Shown: in pieces, positions 35,215 through 47,016 of the stretch
Layout of the letters: each line of letters starts with the position of its first letter
Position numbering within the stretch: position 1 is the first letter of the stretch
Assembly: GCF_003332275.1 (NCBI RefSeq)
Contig: NZ_QOVA01000001.1
Span: forward strand, 434,001-498,000
Source: Edaphovirga cremea
GTDB lineage: Bacteria; Pseudomonadota; Gammaproteobacteria; Enterobacterales; Enterobacteriaceae
DNA length: 64,000 nucleotides
Direction of reading: 5' to 3'
Position numbers and translations under genes: made by a program
The notes under the pieces: generated by a model
What the model was told of the DNA's origin: nothing
What the model saw: the letters and a program-made list of their open reading frames with translations, nothing else
Databases searched by the model: none

Positions 35215-35724
35215 GTAGATCCCTTACATACAGTACAGAAAAACTTATAATACATAGGGTCTGATTTAAAATCTAGCTTATAAAGAATCTTTATAACATT
35301 AGTAAATTTTGTTATTTAGATTGTACCATTCTTGGTCTGAATGGTTTGTTTTTAAAAACTAACAAACTCATCATATAACGTATTTTGTACTACCAACGAG
35401 GACAATATGCAGTGTATTACTCGATCTAATCATTCAGTACTTATACGACCTATCGTCATGTTCATGACCTGTAAACCCCTACGCTCTACAAAAATCGATA
35501 AGGCTAAAAGCTATAGTACCTTCGCTTGATGATTAGTAAGGTAATTATTTGCCGTGAAATGTTCCAGCCAAAAAGTGGTAGTCAATAGATGAAGAGGAGA
35601 GATAGCTGAATTTGTTTTTTTAGGGGTACTTCGTGTAGATCAGTAAAAAACTATTCAGTGATGATTTCATCCAGATATTGGAAATACGAAATGCAGAATG
35701 TTTTTAGAAAATAATTGACAGAGT
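35215..35724. other. AT-rich region upstream of hcp
   Basis: 510 bp between divergent hcp and mdtG-like termini, without a recognised gene. It should hold the hcp promoter on the minus strand; no confident -35/-10 pair was picked. It includes one short ORF with a ribosome site, listed separately. Composition stays AT-rich to about 35700, where the core chromosome resumes. Confidence 0.6.
35407..35529 (+). CDS. Possible 40-residue small protein, unrecognised
   Basis: ATG preceded by GAGGA five bases upstream, open for 40 codons, and with a basic product (MQCITRSNHSVLIRP...). No similarity is recognised and the surrounding DNA is AT-rich, so it may be chance. Kept only because of the good ribosome site. 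Confidence 0.15.
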   Translation: MQCITRSNHSVLIRPIVMFMTCKPLRSTKIDKAKSYSTFA

Positions 35725-36945
35725 TCACCGCCGCACCGGAATCTTCTTGAACGCGCCGCGTATCTGTAGGGCATTGATGAGCACAATGACGGCGGTACTG
35801 ATAAACACCCAGCGGAAACCCGCAAACGCCGATATACCCGAGCCAAGAAGTGGGCCGACTACATTTCCCAGATACATAAAAGATTGGTTATAACCAAAGA
35901 TGCGCCCGGTGACCTGATCGCTGGAGTATTTCATTAGCAAGGTTTGAACCGCAGGCAACAAGGCCCCGTCAGCAAAACCCAGCAGGAAACGTAATATCCC
36001 CAATTGCATGGGAGTTTGCACCCACGACATAAAGATAAACAGTACAGTCGAAAACAGCAGCGCGGCGATCAGAATGCGTTCGGTACCGATGCGATCGCCT
36101 AACCGTCCGAGGCGTGGGGCGGAAATCAGCGCCGAAACACCGGGCACGGCGGCAATGACACCGCTGATAAAGGCGATGTTGCCATGAGAGTTGGCAATAT
36201 CCTTGATAAACAGCGTCAGGATCGGGCTGATGGAACCATTGGCAAGCTGGATAACCAACGTCGTGACGAACAGGGCAAGCATTAAACCGGGGTAGGGCAA
36301 TGAGGCGAAAACGGCTTTACCGCTCAATTTATCCTTACGATTGACCACGACTCGCTGCTCTTTAATCAGAAACAGGGTGATCAGGAAGCTCATGAACATC
36401 AAACCCGCAGTGACAAAAAATACCACGCGCAGACCGAGATAGTCAGCCATAAATCCACCCAGTAACGGGCCGATAATAACCCCGGTGATCGGGCCGGTAG
36501 ACAGCGTACCCAGCGCCCAACCACTCTTTTCCTTGGGAACCTGGGAGGCGACCAGCGCCATGGCATTGGGAATATAACCGGAAGTCAGTCCCATCAAAGA
36601 ACGCAGGATGAACAGTTGCCAAACGTTGGTCACGAACCCCTGTAGCACAATAACGATAGCCATCCCGAGCGAAGCACGAAGCAGCATCAGCTTGCGGCCT
36701 TTTCTGTCCGCAAGGCTACCCCACATTGGCGCGACGAACGCCGACACCAGAAAAGTGCCGCTGAAAACCAGTCCTGACCACATGCTCAGCGATTCATGGG
36801 AGTGCACACCCAATTGTTCTATGTAGAGCGGCAGGAATGGCAGAATCTGACTCATCGCCAGGCCAGTGAAAAAGCAGCCTAACCAGACAGAAACTAAATT
36901 AATCCTCCAGGTTTCTCTCATTCCCGTGCACAGCCTCGAATCCAT
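35725..36945 (-). CDS. mdtG: MdtG-like multidrug MFS exporter
   Basis: 406-residue 12-helix MFS transporter resembling E. coli MdtG. Visible: [26 protein letters not shown], the MFS loop [15 protein letters not shown], and the repeat [16 protein letters not shown] in the second half, plus [20 protein letters not shown]. The ATG at 36921 (MRETWRINL) is a possible alternative start. E. coli has ybhM-ybhQ here; this gene and the island replace them. Confidence 0.85.
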   Translation of the reverse strand: MDSRLCTGMRETWRINLVSVWLGCFFTGLAMSQILPFLPLYIEQLGVHSHESLSMWSGLVFSGTFLVSAFVAPMWGSLADRKGRKLMLLRASLGMAIVIVLQGFVTNVWQLFILRSLMGLTSGYIPNAMALVASQVPKEKSGWALGTLSTGPITGVIIGPLLGGFMADYLGLRVVFFVTAGLMFMSFLITLFLIKEQRVVVNRKDKLSGKAVFASLPYPGLMLALFVTTLVIQLANGSISPILTLFIKDIANSHGNIAFISGVIAAVPGVSALISAPRLGRLGDRIGTERILIAALLFSTVLFIFMSWVQTPMQLGILRFLLGFADGALLPAVQTLLMKYSSDQVTGRIFGYNQSFMYLGNVVGPLLGSGISAFAGFRWVFISTAVIVLINALQIRGAFKKIPVRR

Positions 36946-37019
36946 AGCTAAAGAGACTAAATAATAGCAGCCTAATCAATCAGTCCAACAGTGGAAAGTG
37001 GTAACAATTTGACTGCCGA

Positions 37020-38126
37020 TCAGGCGATTTTTCGACGGAACATCCAGTACGCGGCGCTGCCTGTTGTGGCGGTAATCACCAGCAGTGGCCATAAGCTGTG
37101 CCAGATAATCGCAAAACTGGCATCCTTCAGGTAGATCTGTTTGGTGATATCGGTGAAGTGGCGGATTGGATTCACCCAGGTAAAGTTCTGTAGCCACACC
37201 GGCATGTTTTCCACTGGCGACACATACCCTGAGAGCAAAATGGCTGGCATCATAAATACAAACACGCCTATAAATGCCTGCTGTTGGGTGGAGCATAACG
37301 ACGAAATCAGCAGGCCAAAGCCCACCAGCGACAGTCCATAAATCAGCATTGTGAAATAGAATAACAGTAGCGATCCGGCAAAAGGGATCTGATAGCAAAA
37401 GATACCAATCAGCAAAACAATCGAAGCCTGAAAAGTAGCAACAATCAGTGCAGGTACTGCTTTACCGATAAAAATCTGCCAGGTGGTCAGCGGAGAAACC
37501 AGTAACTGCTCCATGGTGCCTTGCTCACGTTCGCGCGCGACAGATAATGACGTCACAATCAGCACGCCGATGGTGGTAATCATTGCAATCAATGATGGCA
37601 CCACGAACCATTTATAATCCAGATTTGGGTTGTACCAGTTGCGGGTGATCAGTTCACTGTTGTTGGCAACGGCATGCGATCCAACCAATTCAAGCTGGTA
37701 GTCACGCACAATTTGTTGCAGGTAATTGGCGGCGATTTGTGCGCTGTTCGAATTACGCCCATCAAGAATGAGTTGTAACGATGCCGGATGGCCACTCGCC
37801 AGATCGCGGGAGAAGTTGGCTGGAAAACGGATCAGCAGCAGCGCCTTCTGGTTATCGATTGTCGGGGCAATCTCTTGCGGACTGCGCAACAAAATCACGT
37901 TGGAAAACGCTTTCGCCTTGGCGAACCGCTGGGTCAGTTCAATCGAATTTTGTCCGCTGTCTTCGCTGTAGACTGCGATGGTGGCATTGGTCACTTCCAG
38001 CGTGGCGGCAAAGGGGAACAGTAAAACCTGCAAAATCACCGGCATAATCAGAATGGCCCGGGTTTGCGGATCCCGCAGCAGCGACTGCATCTCTTTGATG
38101 ATCAACGTGATGAGACGATGAAACAT
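37020..38126 (-). CDS. ybhR: YbhR, ABC-2 type exporter permease
   Basis: 368 residues. An N-terminal helix and a large periplasmic domain are followed by five C-terminal membrane helices of the ABC2 type, with [26 protein letters not shown] as the coupling segment. Forms YbhFSR, a drug/Na+ efflux pump, with the two upstream products. Last gene of the cecR-ybhGFSR operon; 9 bp after ybhS. Confidence 0.95.
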   Translation of the reverse strand: MFHRLITLIIKEMQSLLRDPQTRAILIMPVILQVLLFPFAATLEVTNATIAVYSEDSGQNSIELTQRFAKAKAFSNVILLRSPQEIAPTIDNQKALLLIRFPANFSRDLASGHPASLQLILDGRNSNSAQIAANYLQQIVRDYQLELVGSHAVANNSELITRNWYNPNLDYKWFVVPSLIAMITTIGVLIVTSLSVAREREQGTMEQLLVSPLTTWQIFIGKAVPALIVATFQASIVLLIGIFCYQIPFAGSLLLFYFTMLIYGLSLVGFGLLISSLCSTQQQAFIGVFVFMMPAILLSGYVSPVENMPVWLQNFTWVNPIRHFTDITKQIYLKDASFAIIWHSLWPLLVITATTGSAAYWMFRRKIA

Positions 38127-38135
38127 AGACTCTCC

Positions 38136-39302
38136 TTAATCCAGTCGCCGCTGGGTTTTCCAGGCGGTCAGGCCAATGAAAAACACCGCTGAGGCAATCA
38201 GGAACAGCAGGTTAATCCACAGCACGGTGGCGATATTTCCCGCCAGAAACAGTGTTTGCAGCGTACTGACAAAGTAACGCGCCGGAATGATGTAGGTCAC
38301 GGCACGAACGATCGCGGGCATGCTGTCGATTTCGAAGATAAATCCTGACAGCATCACCGAGGGCAAAAATGCCGCGTTGAGCGCCACCATGGCGGCGTTG
38401 AACTGATTGCGGGTCAGGGTGGAAATCAACAGTCCCATACCCAATGTGCTGGCGAGGAACAGGCTGCTGATCACAAACAGTACAATCAGCGATCCGCGAT
38501 AGGGTACGCCGAGTACAAAAACGGAGACCACCATACAAAGCAGCATGGCAAACATGCCGAGCACGTAGTACGGCAACAATTTTGACAGGAGCAATTCGCT
38601 GCGGGTGACCTGGGTTGAGAGCAGGGCTTCCATGGTGCCACGCTCCCATTCGCGGGCGATCACCAGTGAGGTGAGAATCGCGCCAATGACCGTCATGATG
38701 ATGGTGATCGCGCCGGGAATAATAAAATGCTGGCTGATGGCGGCCGGGTTGAACCAGTAGCGCAACTGCACGTCGATCAGCATCTGATCTTCCTGACCGC
38801 GATCGCTGGCACGCTGTTGCCGCCAGATTTGCCAGATACCTTCGCTGTAGCCCTGCACAAAATTGGCCGTGTTGGGTTCACTGCCGTCGGTGATCACCTG
38901 AATGGGGGATTTCACGTCGGGGCGCGCCAATTGCTGGGCAAAATCCGGCGGGATCACTATCAATCCGCGTATGCGCCCGGCCTGCATCATCTGGATCAGC
39001 GCCTGACGGTTATCGCTGATCGTCGGTTCGATATAGGGTGAGCCAGAAAAGGCATGCGCCAGATCGAGCGCTTCCTCACTCTGTTGCTCCAGCAGAATGC
39101 CGACACGCAGTTTGCTGGAATCAAGGTTAATGCCGTAGCCGAAAATGAACAGCAGCATCAGGGGAATGACGAAAGCAATCAGCCCACTGCTGGGATCGCG
39201 AAGTATCTGGTGGGTCTCTTTCAGACACAGTGCCCGCAGTCTGCGCCAGGAAAATCCGGTATTGCCATGCGGGGATTTGCCGGACACGATCGGTGCGCTC
39301 AT
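38136..39302 (-). CDS. ybhS: YbhS, ABC-2 type exporter permease
   Basis: 388 residues, paralogue of YbhR: N-terminal helix ([24 protein letters not shown]), periplasmic domain, coupling segment [26 protein letters not shown] and C-terminal helices. The start overlaps the ybhF stop (ATGA). Confidence 0.95.
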   Translation of the reverse strand: MSAPIVSGKSPHGNTGFSWRRLRALCLKETHQILRDPSSGLIAFVIPLMLLFIFGYGINLDSSKLRVGILLEQQSEEALDLAHAFSGSPYIEPTISDNRQALIQMMQAGRIRGLIVIPPDFAQQLARPDVKSPIQVITDGSEPNTANFVQGYSEGIWQIWRQQRASDRGQEDQMLIDVQLRYWFNPAAISQHFIIPGAITIIMTVIGAILTSLVIAREWERGTMEALLSTQVTRSELLLSKLLPYYVLGMFAMLLCMVVSVFVLGVPYRGSLIVLFVISSLFLASTLGMGLLISTLTRNQFNAAMVALNAAFLPSVMLSGFIFEIDSMPAIVRAVTYIIPARYFVSTLQTLFLAGNIATVLWINLLFLIASAVFFIGLTAWKTQRRLD

Positions 39303-41038
39303 TTCTGCTCCTTGTTATCCCATGCCTGAACCAGCTCGATAAAAGCCTGTTCCATTGAGGGATTCGGATTTTCGTCGCTGGCGATTTTCTGCTTCAAATC
39401 GTCAGGCGTTCCTGCCGCAATGATTTTACCGTGATAGACCAGCCCGATGCGGTCACAGTATTCGGCTTCATCCATAAAGTGGGTAGTGACCATCACTGTG
39501 ACGCCTTTGTCGACCATGCCATTGATATGCAGCCAGAATTCCCGGCGGGTGAGGGGATCGACACCCGACGTGGGTTCATCGAGAAACAGAATATCCGGCT
39601 CATGCATCAGCGCACAGGCCAGTGCCAGACGCTGTTTAAAGCCGAGCGGCAGCGAGTCGGGCGCCTGGTTGAGGATCGGCGTAAAGTTAAACGCCTCAGT
39701 CATCTCATCGATCTTCTTACGCTGCGCCTTGCCGCTCAAACCGTAGACGCCGGAAAAAAACTTGAGGTTTTGTGCAACGGTCAAATTGCCATACAGCGAA
39801 AATTTCTGCGCCATATAACCCAGGTGCTGACGTGCTTTGCCAGAGCTGGTTTTAAGATCCATCCCCAGAACCAACGCCTTGCCTTCGGTTGGGATCAGCA
39901 GTCCGCACATCATTTTAAACGTCGTGGACTTGCCCGCGCCATTCGGCCCAAGCAGGCCAAAGATTTCGCCGCGCTGGACTTTGAAATCGACATGATCGGT
40001 AGCCGCGAAATCACCAAATTTCTTGGTCAATCCCTGCGCTTCAATCACTGTTTCCTGCGGATCAACTTCCACCAATGGCATAATTTTCGCCAGCGCCGAT
40101 TCTTCATGTGGCCCGCCGCCGAGCAGGTCAATGAACGCATCTTCAAAACGCGGATCGGCTTCCTGCAATTCGCCATCGGATTGGTCGAGAGCGGCAAGAA
40201 GTTGCTGATGGTCTTCACCTTCGCGCAGGATCAGGCGCAGATATTTACCTTGAATAACGCCATCGGTGACCTGTGGCAGGCAGAGTGCGCGCTGCAATAA
40301 GGCGCGATTGCTACCGTGGCTGGCGGTCACCAGCACGGTTCGTCCGGCCATACGCTGAGTCAATTCTTGCGGCACGCCGCTATAAAGCAGCTTGCCTTCG
40401 TTGAGCAGCAGGACATCCCGACACTGTTCCGCTTCATCCAGATAGGAGGTGCTCCAGAGAATCAGCATGCCCTCATCGGCCAGTTCGTGGACCATGCGCC
40501 ACAGTTCACGACGCGAAATAGGATCCACACCGACGCCGGGCTCATCAAGCAGCAACACTTTGGGCTGACCGACCAGCGTGCAGGCCAGACCGAGTTTCTG
40601 CTTCATGCCGCCGGAGAGTTTTCCCGCCAACCGATCGGTAAATCGGGTGAGATCGGTAAACGCCAGCAGTCGCTCGAACGTTTCCCGACGCAGATCCCCG
40701 GTCACCCCGCGTAAGTCGGCGTAAAGCGTCAGGTTTTCCATCACCGTCAGATCTTCATACAAACCAAATTTCTGTGGCATATAGCCGAGAATGGCGTGCA
40801 ATTGGCGATCGTCGGCTATCGGATCCAGACCGACAACGCGCATGGTGCCTGCGCTTGGTTGCATCAATCCTGCCAGCATGCGCAGCAGCGTGGTTTTACC
40901 CGCGCCATCGGGGCCGACCAGTCCGGTCACCGCGCCGCTGCGAATTTGCGCAGTCAGGCTGGCGACAGCCGGGTGATCCAACCCTTTGAAGCTTTTCTCA
41001 AGCTGGTCCAGCTCGATGAGGTGTGGCTGTTCGCTCAT
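39299..41038 (-). CDS. ybhF: YbhF, tandem ABC ATPase of the YbhFSR exporter
   Basis: 579 residues with two fused nucleotide-binding domains: Walker [10 protein letters not shown] and signature [10 protein letters not shown] in the first half, Walker [11 protein letters not shown] and [15 protein letters not shown] with Walker [13 protein letters not shown] in the second. Powers the YbhS/YbhR permease pair. It follows ybhG by 11 bp. Confidence 0.96.
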   Translation of the reverse strand: MSEQPHLIELDQLEKSFKGLDHPAVASLTAQIRSGAVTGLVGPDGAGKTTLLRMLAGLMQPSAGTMRVVGLDPIADDRQLHAILGYMPQKFGLYEDLTVMENLTLYADLRGVTGDLRRETFERLLAFTDLTRFTDRLAGKLSGGMKQKLGLACTLVGQPKVLLLDEPGVGVDPISRRELWRMVHELADEGMLILWSTSYLDEAEQCRDVLLLNEGKLLYSGVPQELTQRMAGRTVLVTASHGSNRALLQRALCLPQVTDGVIQGKYLRLILREGEDHQQLLAALDQSDGELQEADPRFEDAFIDLLGGGPHEESALAKIMPLVEVDPQETVIEAQGLTKKFGDFAATDHVDFKVQRGEIFGLLGPNGAGKSTTFKMMCGLLIPTEGKALVLGMDLKTSSGKARQHLGYMAQKFSLYGNLTVAQNLKFFSGVYGLSGKAQRKKIDEMTEAFNFTPILNQAPDSLPLGFKQRLALACALMHEPDILFLDEPTSGVDPLTRREFWLHINGMVDKGVTVMVTTHFMDEAEYCDRIGLVYHGKIIAAGTPDDLKQKIASDENPNPSMEQAFIELVQAWDNKEQK

Positions 41039-41049
41039 GACACACCTGC

Positions 41050-42036
41050 TCAGGGTTGGGCAAAACGAAGGGTGACAGGCATTCCCTGACGCAGGTGATC
41101 ATCGGCGTCGGTCACGATAATCCGCAGGCGATACACCAGATCGGTGCGCAGATCGGGTGTTTCGACACTTTTCGGCGTAAATTCGGCTGTCGGGGAAACA
41201 AACCCCACCGTTCCGTGATAAGGCTGGTCCGGTCGGCCATCGGTGAATATTTCCACCTTGCTGCCCGGTACGGCGTGTTGCAGATTGATCTCATTGATAT
41301 AGGCGCGGATCCACACTGGTCTGGTGAGTGACAGGGTGAAAATCGTGCTGCTGGCGCTGACCATCGTGCCCGGTTCGACGGCGCGGGTCAGAACGGTCCC
41401 CTCTGATGGTGAAATCAGCGTGGTATCTTGCAGGTTCAGTTCGGCCTGGGCGAGAGAGGCTTGTGCCTGGGCCAGATTGGCTTTGGCCTGATCGATCTCT
41501 TGCGGGCGATTGCCGCTCTCGTATTGCGCCAGTTTGTCTTTCGCCGCTTGTACATTGGCGAGAGCCTGATTGCGTGATGTTCTGGCATCTTCCAGTGCAT
41601 CGGCAGACGTGGACTTGCTGGCCCACAATCCGCGTTGGCGCTGGTAATAACTGTCTGCGTAAGCATACGCCGATTGCCGTTGCGCCAGTTCAGAGCGCAC
41701 CTGGGCGATCTCTTCCTGACGGTAACCCGCCTGCAACAGATCGAGCTGGGCCTGACTGCTGGCTACGTTGGCTTTGGCCTGTTGCAGCGCGTTGAGATAA
41801 GGCGCGTCATCCAATTTACCGAGCAGTTGCCCGGCTTTGACCGCATCCCCTTCATCAACCGTCAGCGAGGCCAACCGGCCATCAACGCGGAAACCGAGAT
41901 TAACCGTGCGGATATCGACGTTGCCATACAGCGTCAACGGTTGATCTTTCTCGCGTTGATAGTCATAGATGGCGTATGCGGCAGCGGCGACCAGCGCCAG
42001 AACCACCACGACAATAGCGATCTTTTTCTTGTTCAT
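41050..42036 (-). CDS. ybhG: YbhG, HlyD-type periplasmic adaptor
   Basis: 328-residue membrane-fusion protein: N-terminal anchor ([21 protein letters not shown]), barrel-sandwich half [39 protein letters not shown], a long Gln/Ala-rich coiled-coil hairpin (residues about 75-200), and the returning [21 protein letters not shown]. Links YbhFSR to an outer-membrane channel. Confidence 0.95.
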   Translation of the reverse strand: MNKKKIAIVVVVLALVAAAAYAIYDYQREKDQPLTLYGNVDIRTVNLGFRVDGRLASLTVDEGDAVKAGQLLGKLDDAPYLNALQQAKANVASSQAQLDLLQAGYRQEEIAQVRSELAQRQSAYAYADSYYQRQRGLWASKSTSADALEDARTSRNQALANVQAAKDKLAQYESGNRPQEIDQAKANLAQAQASLAQAELNLQDTTLISPSEGTVLTRAVEPGTMVSASSTIFTLSLTRPVWIRAYINEINLQHAVPGSKVEIFTDGRPDQPYHGTVGFVSPTAEFTPKSVETPDLRTDLVYRLRIIVTDADDHLRQGMPVTLRFAQP

Positions 42037-42054
42037 AACACTCCATGCCTGTTT

Positions 42055-42777
42055 CTAGCGGAGAGAATTAGCCCGCAGCCCGTTAAGAAGAAGTTCGATG
42101 TGTTCGGCCAGAACCTGACTGATCAATTGCGCCTCGTCATCGCCGATATTCTGCCAGTTGGCGCGCAGGCGAATGGTTTCCCGCGCCACGCGAAACGACA
42201 GCACTTCACCCATCAGCGCATGGGTATGAATAATGGTTTTCGTATCCTCAGCCTGCATGCCGCAGTAACCGGCCACCAGTTGCGTCATCATCGTATGCAG
42301 TGGCGCGATGACTTGTTGATGAATGACGGGGTAGGCATCGGTTGGGGAAAGTTGTTCACGGGACATGATCTTGCTGAGATTCAGCGTCTCTGCCTGCGTC
42401 ATCAGATGGCTGAACTCCAGCAATCCGCGTCGCAAGAAGGTCATATAACGTTCAGGCGTTTGCTGTTCGGCAGGAGACGCCAGAAAATGCCCCACTTCGT
42501 CGGCCAGCGGACGGAAAGCCCGCTGGATAAAATCGGCAATCCATTGAGCGACGGCCAGATACAGCCCCTCTTTGGAGTGGAAATAGTAGGTGATCGCCGC
42601 GATATTTTGCCCGGCGCGCTGGGCGATGTCGCGGGTAGTCGCCGCCTGCAAGCCATTCTCACCGAAGACTTCAATGGCTGCGGTGATCAGTTGCTGCCGG
42701 GCCTGTTCCCCGCGGCTGGTCGTTGAAGACGCCGAATTAGTTGATGAAGCAGGATCAGATGGCGAAGCGGGATACAT
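42055..42777 (-). CDS. cecR: CecR (YbiH), TetR-family regulator of ybhGFSR
   Basis: 240 residues. TetR helix-turn-helix ATTRDIAQRAGQNIAAITYYFHSKEGLYLAV, then a mostly helical ligand domain. The ATG at 42777 is used; the upstream frame to 42804 would overlap the palindromic operator. E. coli CecR controls ybhG-FSR and rhlE and responds to some antibiotics. Divergent from rhlE, as in E. coli. Confidence 0.93.
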   Translation of the reverse strand: MYPASPSDPASSTNSASSTTSRGEQARQQLITAAIEVFGENGLQAATTRDIAQRAGQNIAAITYYFHSKEGLYLAVAQWIADFIQRAFRPLADEVGHFLASPAEQQTPERYMTFLRRGLLEFSHLMTQAETLNLSKIMSREQLSPTDAYPVIHQQVIAPLHTMMTQLVAGYCGMQAEDTKTIIHTHALMGEVLSFRVARETIRLRANWQNIGDDEAQLISQVLAEHIELLLNGLRANSLR

Positions 42778-42792
42778 AACAGTACCACCAAG

Positions 42793-42820
42793 AAAGTTAA
42801 TCAATCATATGATTAACTTT
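42793..42820. promoter_or_regulatory. CecR operator, perfect 10-bp-arm palindrome
   Basis: AAAGTTAATC (42793-42802) and GATTAACTTT (42811-42820) with an 8-base spacer, 16 bp upstream of the cecR start. Position and symmetry fit autoregulation by the TetR-type CecR and control of the whole ybhGFSR operon. Confidence 0.8.
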
Positions 42821-42971
42821 AGTGCTTCAGGCGAAAAACACAACCATTCTGTTCATATTTTCTGCAAGCAAGAGGAAGTGCATGAGGTTCATCACAGGAT
42901 AATGACGGCAATTCATACCCTAAATGGTCGATCTTCCCGACATAATCCACAGCACCTATATAATATTTCAC

Positions 42972-43003
42972 GCGAAGAGTGTGATCTCTGCTACACTCTT
43001 CGC
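42972..43003. promoter_or_regulatory. 11-bp inverted repeat in the rhlE promoter region
   Basis: GCGAAGAGTGT (42972-42982) and ACACTCTTCGC (42993-43003), 10-base loop. The right arm contains TACACT, a possible -10 box for rhlE, which would leave a 125-base leader. The rest of 42821-43129 shows nothing further recognised. Confidence 0.55.
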
Positions 43004-43129
43004 CAATTGGTGCACTGCAGTTTGTGCCGATCCCTCGTGGTAATGCCTCATTTTGCCTCGTCTGATAATCCTCCCTGGAAACTGCACCGAACATAGTTGG
43101 GTTAGGGGGGATCTGGAGCTTTACTCTAT

Positions 43130-44491
43130 ATGTCATTTGATTCTCTCGGCTTGAGTGCCGACATCCTGCGTGCGGTTGAAGAACAGGGTTATCGTGATCC
43201 TACGCCTATTCAACGCCAGGCTATTCCGGTCGTTTTATCAGGCCGTGATTTGATGGCCAGCGCGCAGACCGGTACTGGTAAAACAGCCGGGTTTACATTG
43301 CCGTTGTTACAGTTACTGAGCAGTAACCCGCACCAGAGCAAAAGCAATCGCCGTAACGTCCGGGCTTTGATCCTGACGCCAACGCGCGAGCTGGCAGCAC
43401 AAATTGGTGAAAACGTTGTGGCTTACAGCAGCCACCTCAAATTGCGTTCGCTGGTGGTATTTGGCGGCGTAAGCATTAACCCGCAGATGATGAAATTGCG
43501 CAGTGGCGTCGACATTCTGGTGGCAACACCGGGACGTTTGCTGGATCTGGAACATCAGAATGCAGTGGATCTTTCTCACGTAGAAATTCTGGTGCTCGAT
43601 GAAGCTGACCGTATGTTGGATATGGGCTTCATTCATGACATTCGCCGCGTATTGGCGAAATTACCGGCTAAACGCCAGAATCTGCTGTTTTCCGCGACCT
43701 TCTCTGATGAGATTAAAGCGCTGGCGAACAAACTGCTGCACAATCCTGCGTCTGTTGAAGTGGCCCGTCGTAATACTGCGTCAGAGCAGATTGAACAAAG
43801 TGTTCATTTTGTTGATAAAAAACGCAAAAGAGAGCTGCTGTCACAGATGATCGGTGAAGGCGATTGGCAACAGGTGCTGGTATTCACCCGCACTAAGCAC
43901 GGTGCCAACCATCTGGCCGAACAGTTGAATAAAGACGGCATCACTGCCGCCGCGATTCACGGCAATAAAAGTCAGGGTGCACGTACCCGCGCGCTGGCTG
44001 ATTTCAAAGACGGTAAGATCCGCGTTCTGGTGGCTACCGATATCGCTGCGCGTGGTCTGGATATCGACCAGTTGCCGCACGTAGTGAACTATGAATTGCC
44101 GAATGTGCCGGAAGATTACGTACACCGTATTGGTCGTACAGGACGTGCCGAATCGACCGGGGAAGCGATCTCGCTGGTCTGTGTCGATGAGCACAAACTG
44201 CTGCGTGATATTGAGCGTTTACTGAAACGTGAGATTCCGCGCTTTGCACTTGACGGTTATGAACCCGATCCTTCGATCAAGGCTGAGCCGATCATCAATG
44301 GTCGTCAGGGTGGTCGCGGTGGTCAGGGTGGCGGTCAACGTTCGCCACAAGGCAACGGTTCCCGTGGCGCAAGTGCGCGTCCGGCCGGTGGCGGTGAAAA
44401 CCGCGGCAGCAAACCTGCCCGCCCGCGTCAGGGTGCTTCTGAGGGCGCTCGTCGCGCCAGTGCGCCACGTCGTCCGGCTCGCAGTCAGTAA
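43130..44491 (+). CDS. rhlE: RhlE, DEAD-box RNA helicase
   Basis: 453-residue ATP-dependent RNA helicase acting in ribosome assembly. Q motif ([14 protein letters not shown]), motif [17 protein letters not shown], motif [14 protein letters not shown], motif III SATF, and motif [11 protein letters not shown] are intact. The C-terminal 75 residues are a Gly/Arg/Gln-rich low-complexity RNA-binding tail. A bidirectional terminator follows. Confidence 0.97.
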   Translation: MSFDSLGLSADILRAVEEQGYRDPTPIQRQAIPVVLSGRDLMASAQTGTGKTAGFTLPLLQLLSSNPHQSKSNRRNVRALILTPTRELAAQIGENVVAYSSHLKLRSLVVFGGVSINPQMMKLRSGVDILVATPGRLLDLEHQNAVDLSHVEILVLDEADRMLDMGFIHDIRRVLAKLPAKRQNLLFSATFSDEIKALANKLLHNPASVEVARRNTASEQIEQSVHFVDKKRKRELLSQMIGEGDWQQVLVFTRTKHGANHLAEQLNKDGITAAAIHGNKSQGARTRALADFKDGKIRVLVATDIAARGLDIDQLPHVVNYELPNVPEDYVHRIGRTGRAESTGEAISLVCVDEHKLLRDIERLLKREIPRFALDGYEPDPSIKAEPIINGRQGGRGGQGGGQRSPQGNGSRGASARPAGGGENRGSKPARPRQGASEGARRASAPRRPARSQ

Positions 44492-44556
44492 TTCGCTCTA
44501 CCCGTTGACGGGCTGCAAGCCACTTTTCTGGTGCTAAACAGTCAGTCCACCGGCAT

Positions 44557-44593
44557 AAAAAAACCGACGTCAGGAAACTGGCGTCGGTTTTTT
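44557..44593. terminator. Bidirectional terminator after rhlE
   Basis: AAAAAAACCGACG ... CGTCGGTTTTTT: a GC stem flanked by A and T runs, a terminator on both strands. It also marks the change of synteny from the rhlE to the dusC neighbourhood. Confidence 0.9.
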
Positions 44594-44780
44594 GTTGGCA
44601 ACGTTTGATTTTCTACGACCGCATCAGGATTGGAGAGATGACGAAGCTGCTGTCGTCGCCGGTTGGACGATTGCAGAAGTGTGGAGCGCCGGATGGCACG
44701 CGCGGGGAGCCCGGGTTGTCGGCATTGCCATGACCCCGCCATACCCCGTATTATTGCGCGTCAATTTTAAAGGTAGCTGC

Positions 44781-45719
44781 ATGCGCGTATTACTGGCCCC
44801 GATGGAGGGCGTACTGGACTCACTGGTACGTGAACTCCTCACCGACGTGAACGATTACGATCTCTGTATCACCGAATTTTTGCGCGTGGTCGATCAACTG
44901 TTGCCAGCAAAATCCTTCTATCGTTTATGCCCCGAATTGCGTAACGCCAGCCGTACCCCGTCTGGCACGCTGGTGCGCATTCAATTATTGGGGCAGCACC
45001 CGCAATGGCTGGCTGAAAATGCCGCCAGAGCCGTGGATCTCGGGTCATATGGCGTCGATTTGAACTGCGGTTGCCCCTCCAAACTGGTCAATGGCAGCGG
45101 CGGCGGAGCGACATTGCTGAAAGATCCCGAATTGATTTATCAGGGCGCGAAAGCAATGCGTGCTGCGGTTCCAGCGGACTTGCCGGTGACGGTAAAAGTG
45201 CGGTTGGGCTGGGATTCCCTGGACCACGCCTTTGAAATTGCCGATGCGGTACAGCAGGCGGGGGCGACCGAACTGGCGGTCCATGGTCGTACCAAAGAAG
45301 ACGGTTATAAAGCGGAACGGATCAACTGGCCGGCGATCGCTGAAATCCGCCAGCGACTGACTATTCCGGTGATCGCCAACGGTGAGATTTGGGATTACGC
45401 CAGTGCGCAAGAGTGCATGAACGTCACAGGATGTGACGCCGTGATGTTGGGACGTGGCGCGCTGAACATACCGAATTTAAGCCGCGTAGTGAAATACAAT
45501 GAGCCGCGCATGCCGTGGCCAGATGTGGTCACGCTGCTGCAAAAGTACGTACATCTGGAAAAGCAGGGCGACACCGGGCTTTATCACGTGGCGCGGATTA
45601 AACAATGGTTGGGTTATCTGCGCAAAGAGTATGCCGAAGCGACAGAATTGTTCGGCGAGATTCGTGCATTGAATAAGTCGCGGGATATCTCGGCAGCTAT
45701 TGATAAGGTAAATCCCTAA
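44781..45719 (+). CDS. dusC: DusC, tRNA-dihydrouridine(16) synthase
   Basis: 312-residue FMN enzyme reducing U16 in tRNA. The ATG at 44781 ([17 protein letters not shown]) matches E. coli DusC; the open frame upstream to 44592 starts within the terminator and is rejected. Conserved: [26 protein letters not shown] (catalytic Cys), HGRTKEDGY, and [11 protein letters not shown]-type FMN phosphate loop ([11 protein letters not shown]). Confidence 0.96.
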   Translation: MRVLLAPMEGVLDSLVRELLTDVNDYDLCITEFLRVVDQLLPAKSFYRLCPELRNASRTPSGTLVRIQLLGQHPQWLAENAARAVDLGSYGVDLNCGCPSKLVNGSGGGATLLKDPELIYQGAKAMRAAVPADLPVTVKVRLGWDSLDHAFEIADAVQQAGATELAVHGRTKEDGYKAERINWPAIAEIRQRLTIPVIANGEIWDYASAQECMNVTGCDAVMLGRGALNIPNLSRVVKYNEPRMPWPDVVTLLQKYVHLEKQGDTGLYHVARIKQWLGYLRKEYAEATELFGEIRALNKSRDISAAIDKVNP

Positions 45720-45903
45720 CCACCCAGTCATTCAAGTGAGAGACTTCACCAAACAAGCTGCATCTTAAACATCATCAGCCTTATTCATCCATAATTGGCC
45801 GACAGACTTTGTCACAAATAGCCGTTAATAATCCGAGTGCTAAGTTTATAACGGTATCTTATAATTCGGCGGCGCACATCCTATACGTTACAGAGTAATA
45901 CAT

Positions 45904-46848
45904 GTGAAAATCCGTCTTTTGGTAGTAAGCCTGCTCGCGTTGAACGCAGGTATGATCGCTACATCCAATGCCGTTGCCAGCGACAATGCGGCCATTGCGG
46001 GTAAAATTGCCCCGCTGGAGATTGCCTCCGGAAGTGCCATGGTGGTGGACATGCAAAACCACAAAGTAATTTATTCGCGTAATCCTGATGAAGTTGTTCC
46101 TATTGCGTCGATCACCAAATTGATGACAGCAATGGTCACGCTGGATGCGAAACAATCGCTCAATGAAATCATTTCAGTGGATATCCATAACACCAAAGAG
46201 ATGCGCGGTGTCTATTCTCGGGTTCGGCTGAACAGTGAAATAAGTCGCAGGAATATGTTGCTGTTGGCTCTGATGTCCTCTGAAAACCGTGCGGCTGCCA
46301 GCCTGGCGCACCATTATCCCGGTGGCTATGGCGCATTTATTAATGCGATGAATGCCAAGGCAAAATCTTTGGGTATGACGCATACGCGTTATGTTGAACC
46401 GACCGGATTGTCGATTAACAATGTCTCTACGGCGCGCGATCTCACCAAATTGCTGATGGCAACCAGGAATTATCCACTGATCAGTGAGCTCAGTACCACT
46501 ACAGAAACCACCGCCATTTTTAAGAATCCGTCTTACAGTTTGCCATTTCGCAATACCAACCATTTAATCAGTAATGCCAGTTGGAAAATCCAACTGACCA
46601 AAACCGGTTTTACCAATCAGGCCGGGCATTGTCTGGCGATGAGGACGGTGATCGCCAATCGTCCGGTGACGCTGGTGGTGCTGGATGCGTTCGGGAAATA
46701 TACCCATTTTGCAGATGCAAACCGCTTGCGGAGTTGGATGGAGACAGGGAGAGCGCCAGCGGTACCACAGGTAGCGAAACTGTATCGTAAGCAGAAAGAT
46801 CAGCAGACAGGCCAACCGACACTCGCGCAGGCAACTGAAACCGATTGA
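45904..46848 (+). CDS. pbpG: PbpG, D-alanyl-D-alanine endopeptidase (PBP7)
   Basis: 314-residue periplasmic penicillin-binding protein that cuts peptidoglycan cross-links. It starts with GTG at 45904; an ATG two bases earlier is out of frame. The signal peptide is cleaved near NAVASDNA. Active-site motifs: SITK (nucleophilic Ser), SSENRAA (SxN) and KTGFTN (KTG). Same dusC-pbpG-yohP-yohC neighbourhood as E. coli. Confidence 0.95.
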   Translation: MKIRLLVVSLLALNAGMIATSNAVASDNAAIAGKIAPLEIASGSAMVVDMQNHKVIYSRNPDEVVPIASITKLMTAMVTLDAKQSLNEIISVDIHNTKEMRGVYSRVRLNSEISRRNMLLLALMSSENRAAASLAHHYPGGYGAFINAMNAKAKSLGMTHTRYVEPTGLSINNVSTARDLTKLLMATRNYPLISELSTTTETTAIFKNPSYSLPFRNTNHLISNASWKIQLTKTGFTNQAGHCLAMRTVIANRPVTLVVLDAFGKYTHFADANRLRSWMETGRAPAVPQVAKLYRKQKDQQTGQPTLAQATETD

Positions 46849-46889
46849 GAATGGAATAGGTATCCGGCGAGTGATAAAACTTGTCGGGT

Positions 46890-47016
46890 ACCGTCGTCGT
46901 TCCAAAGACGTGTCATACAGCCGACAAGGCCGAAAATCCCCAGGAGCATAGATGACTATGTGACTGGGGTTTGAGGCCGCAGTCAACGCATCTGCGGCTT
47001 GAAGTATGACGGGTAA
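46890..47016. repeat. Candidate enterobacterial intergenic repeat after pbpG
   Basis: Noncoding stretch with an imperfect hairpin, CCCCAG (46938-46943) ... CTGGGG (46964-46969) enclosing CATAG/CTATG, followed by a GCAGTCAACGCATCTGCGGCTTGAA-like tail ending ATGACGGGTA. I recall near-identical stretches between many genes of Pectobacterium, Serratia and Yersinia. Only one copy is visible in this window. Confidence 0.5.

Noticed and set aside
31618-35724. A mobile element (integrase, transposase or attachment site) bounding the T6SS island
   Set aside because: Looked for on both strands; no recombinase gene, terminal inverted repeat or flanking direct repeat was seen.
44592-44780. N-terminal extension of DusC
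   Set aside because: It starts inside the rhlE terminator hairpin and is absent from E. coli DusC; the ATG at 44781 is the family start.
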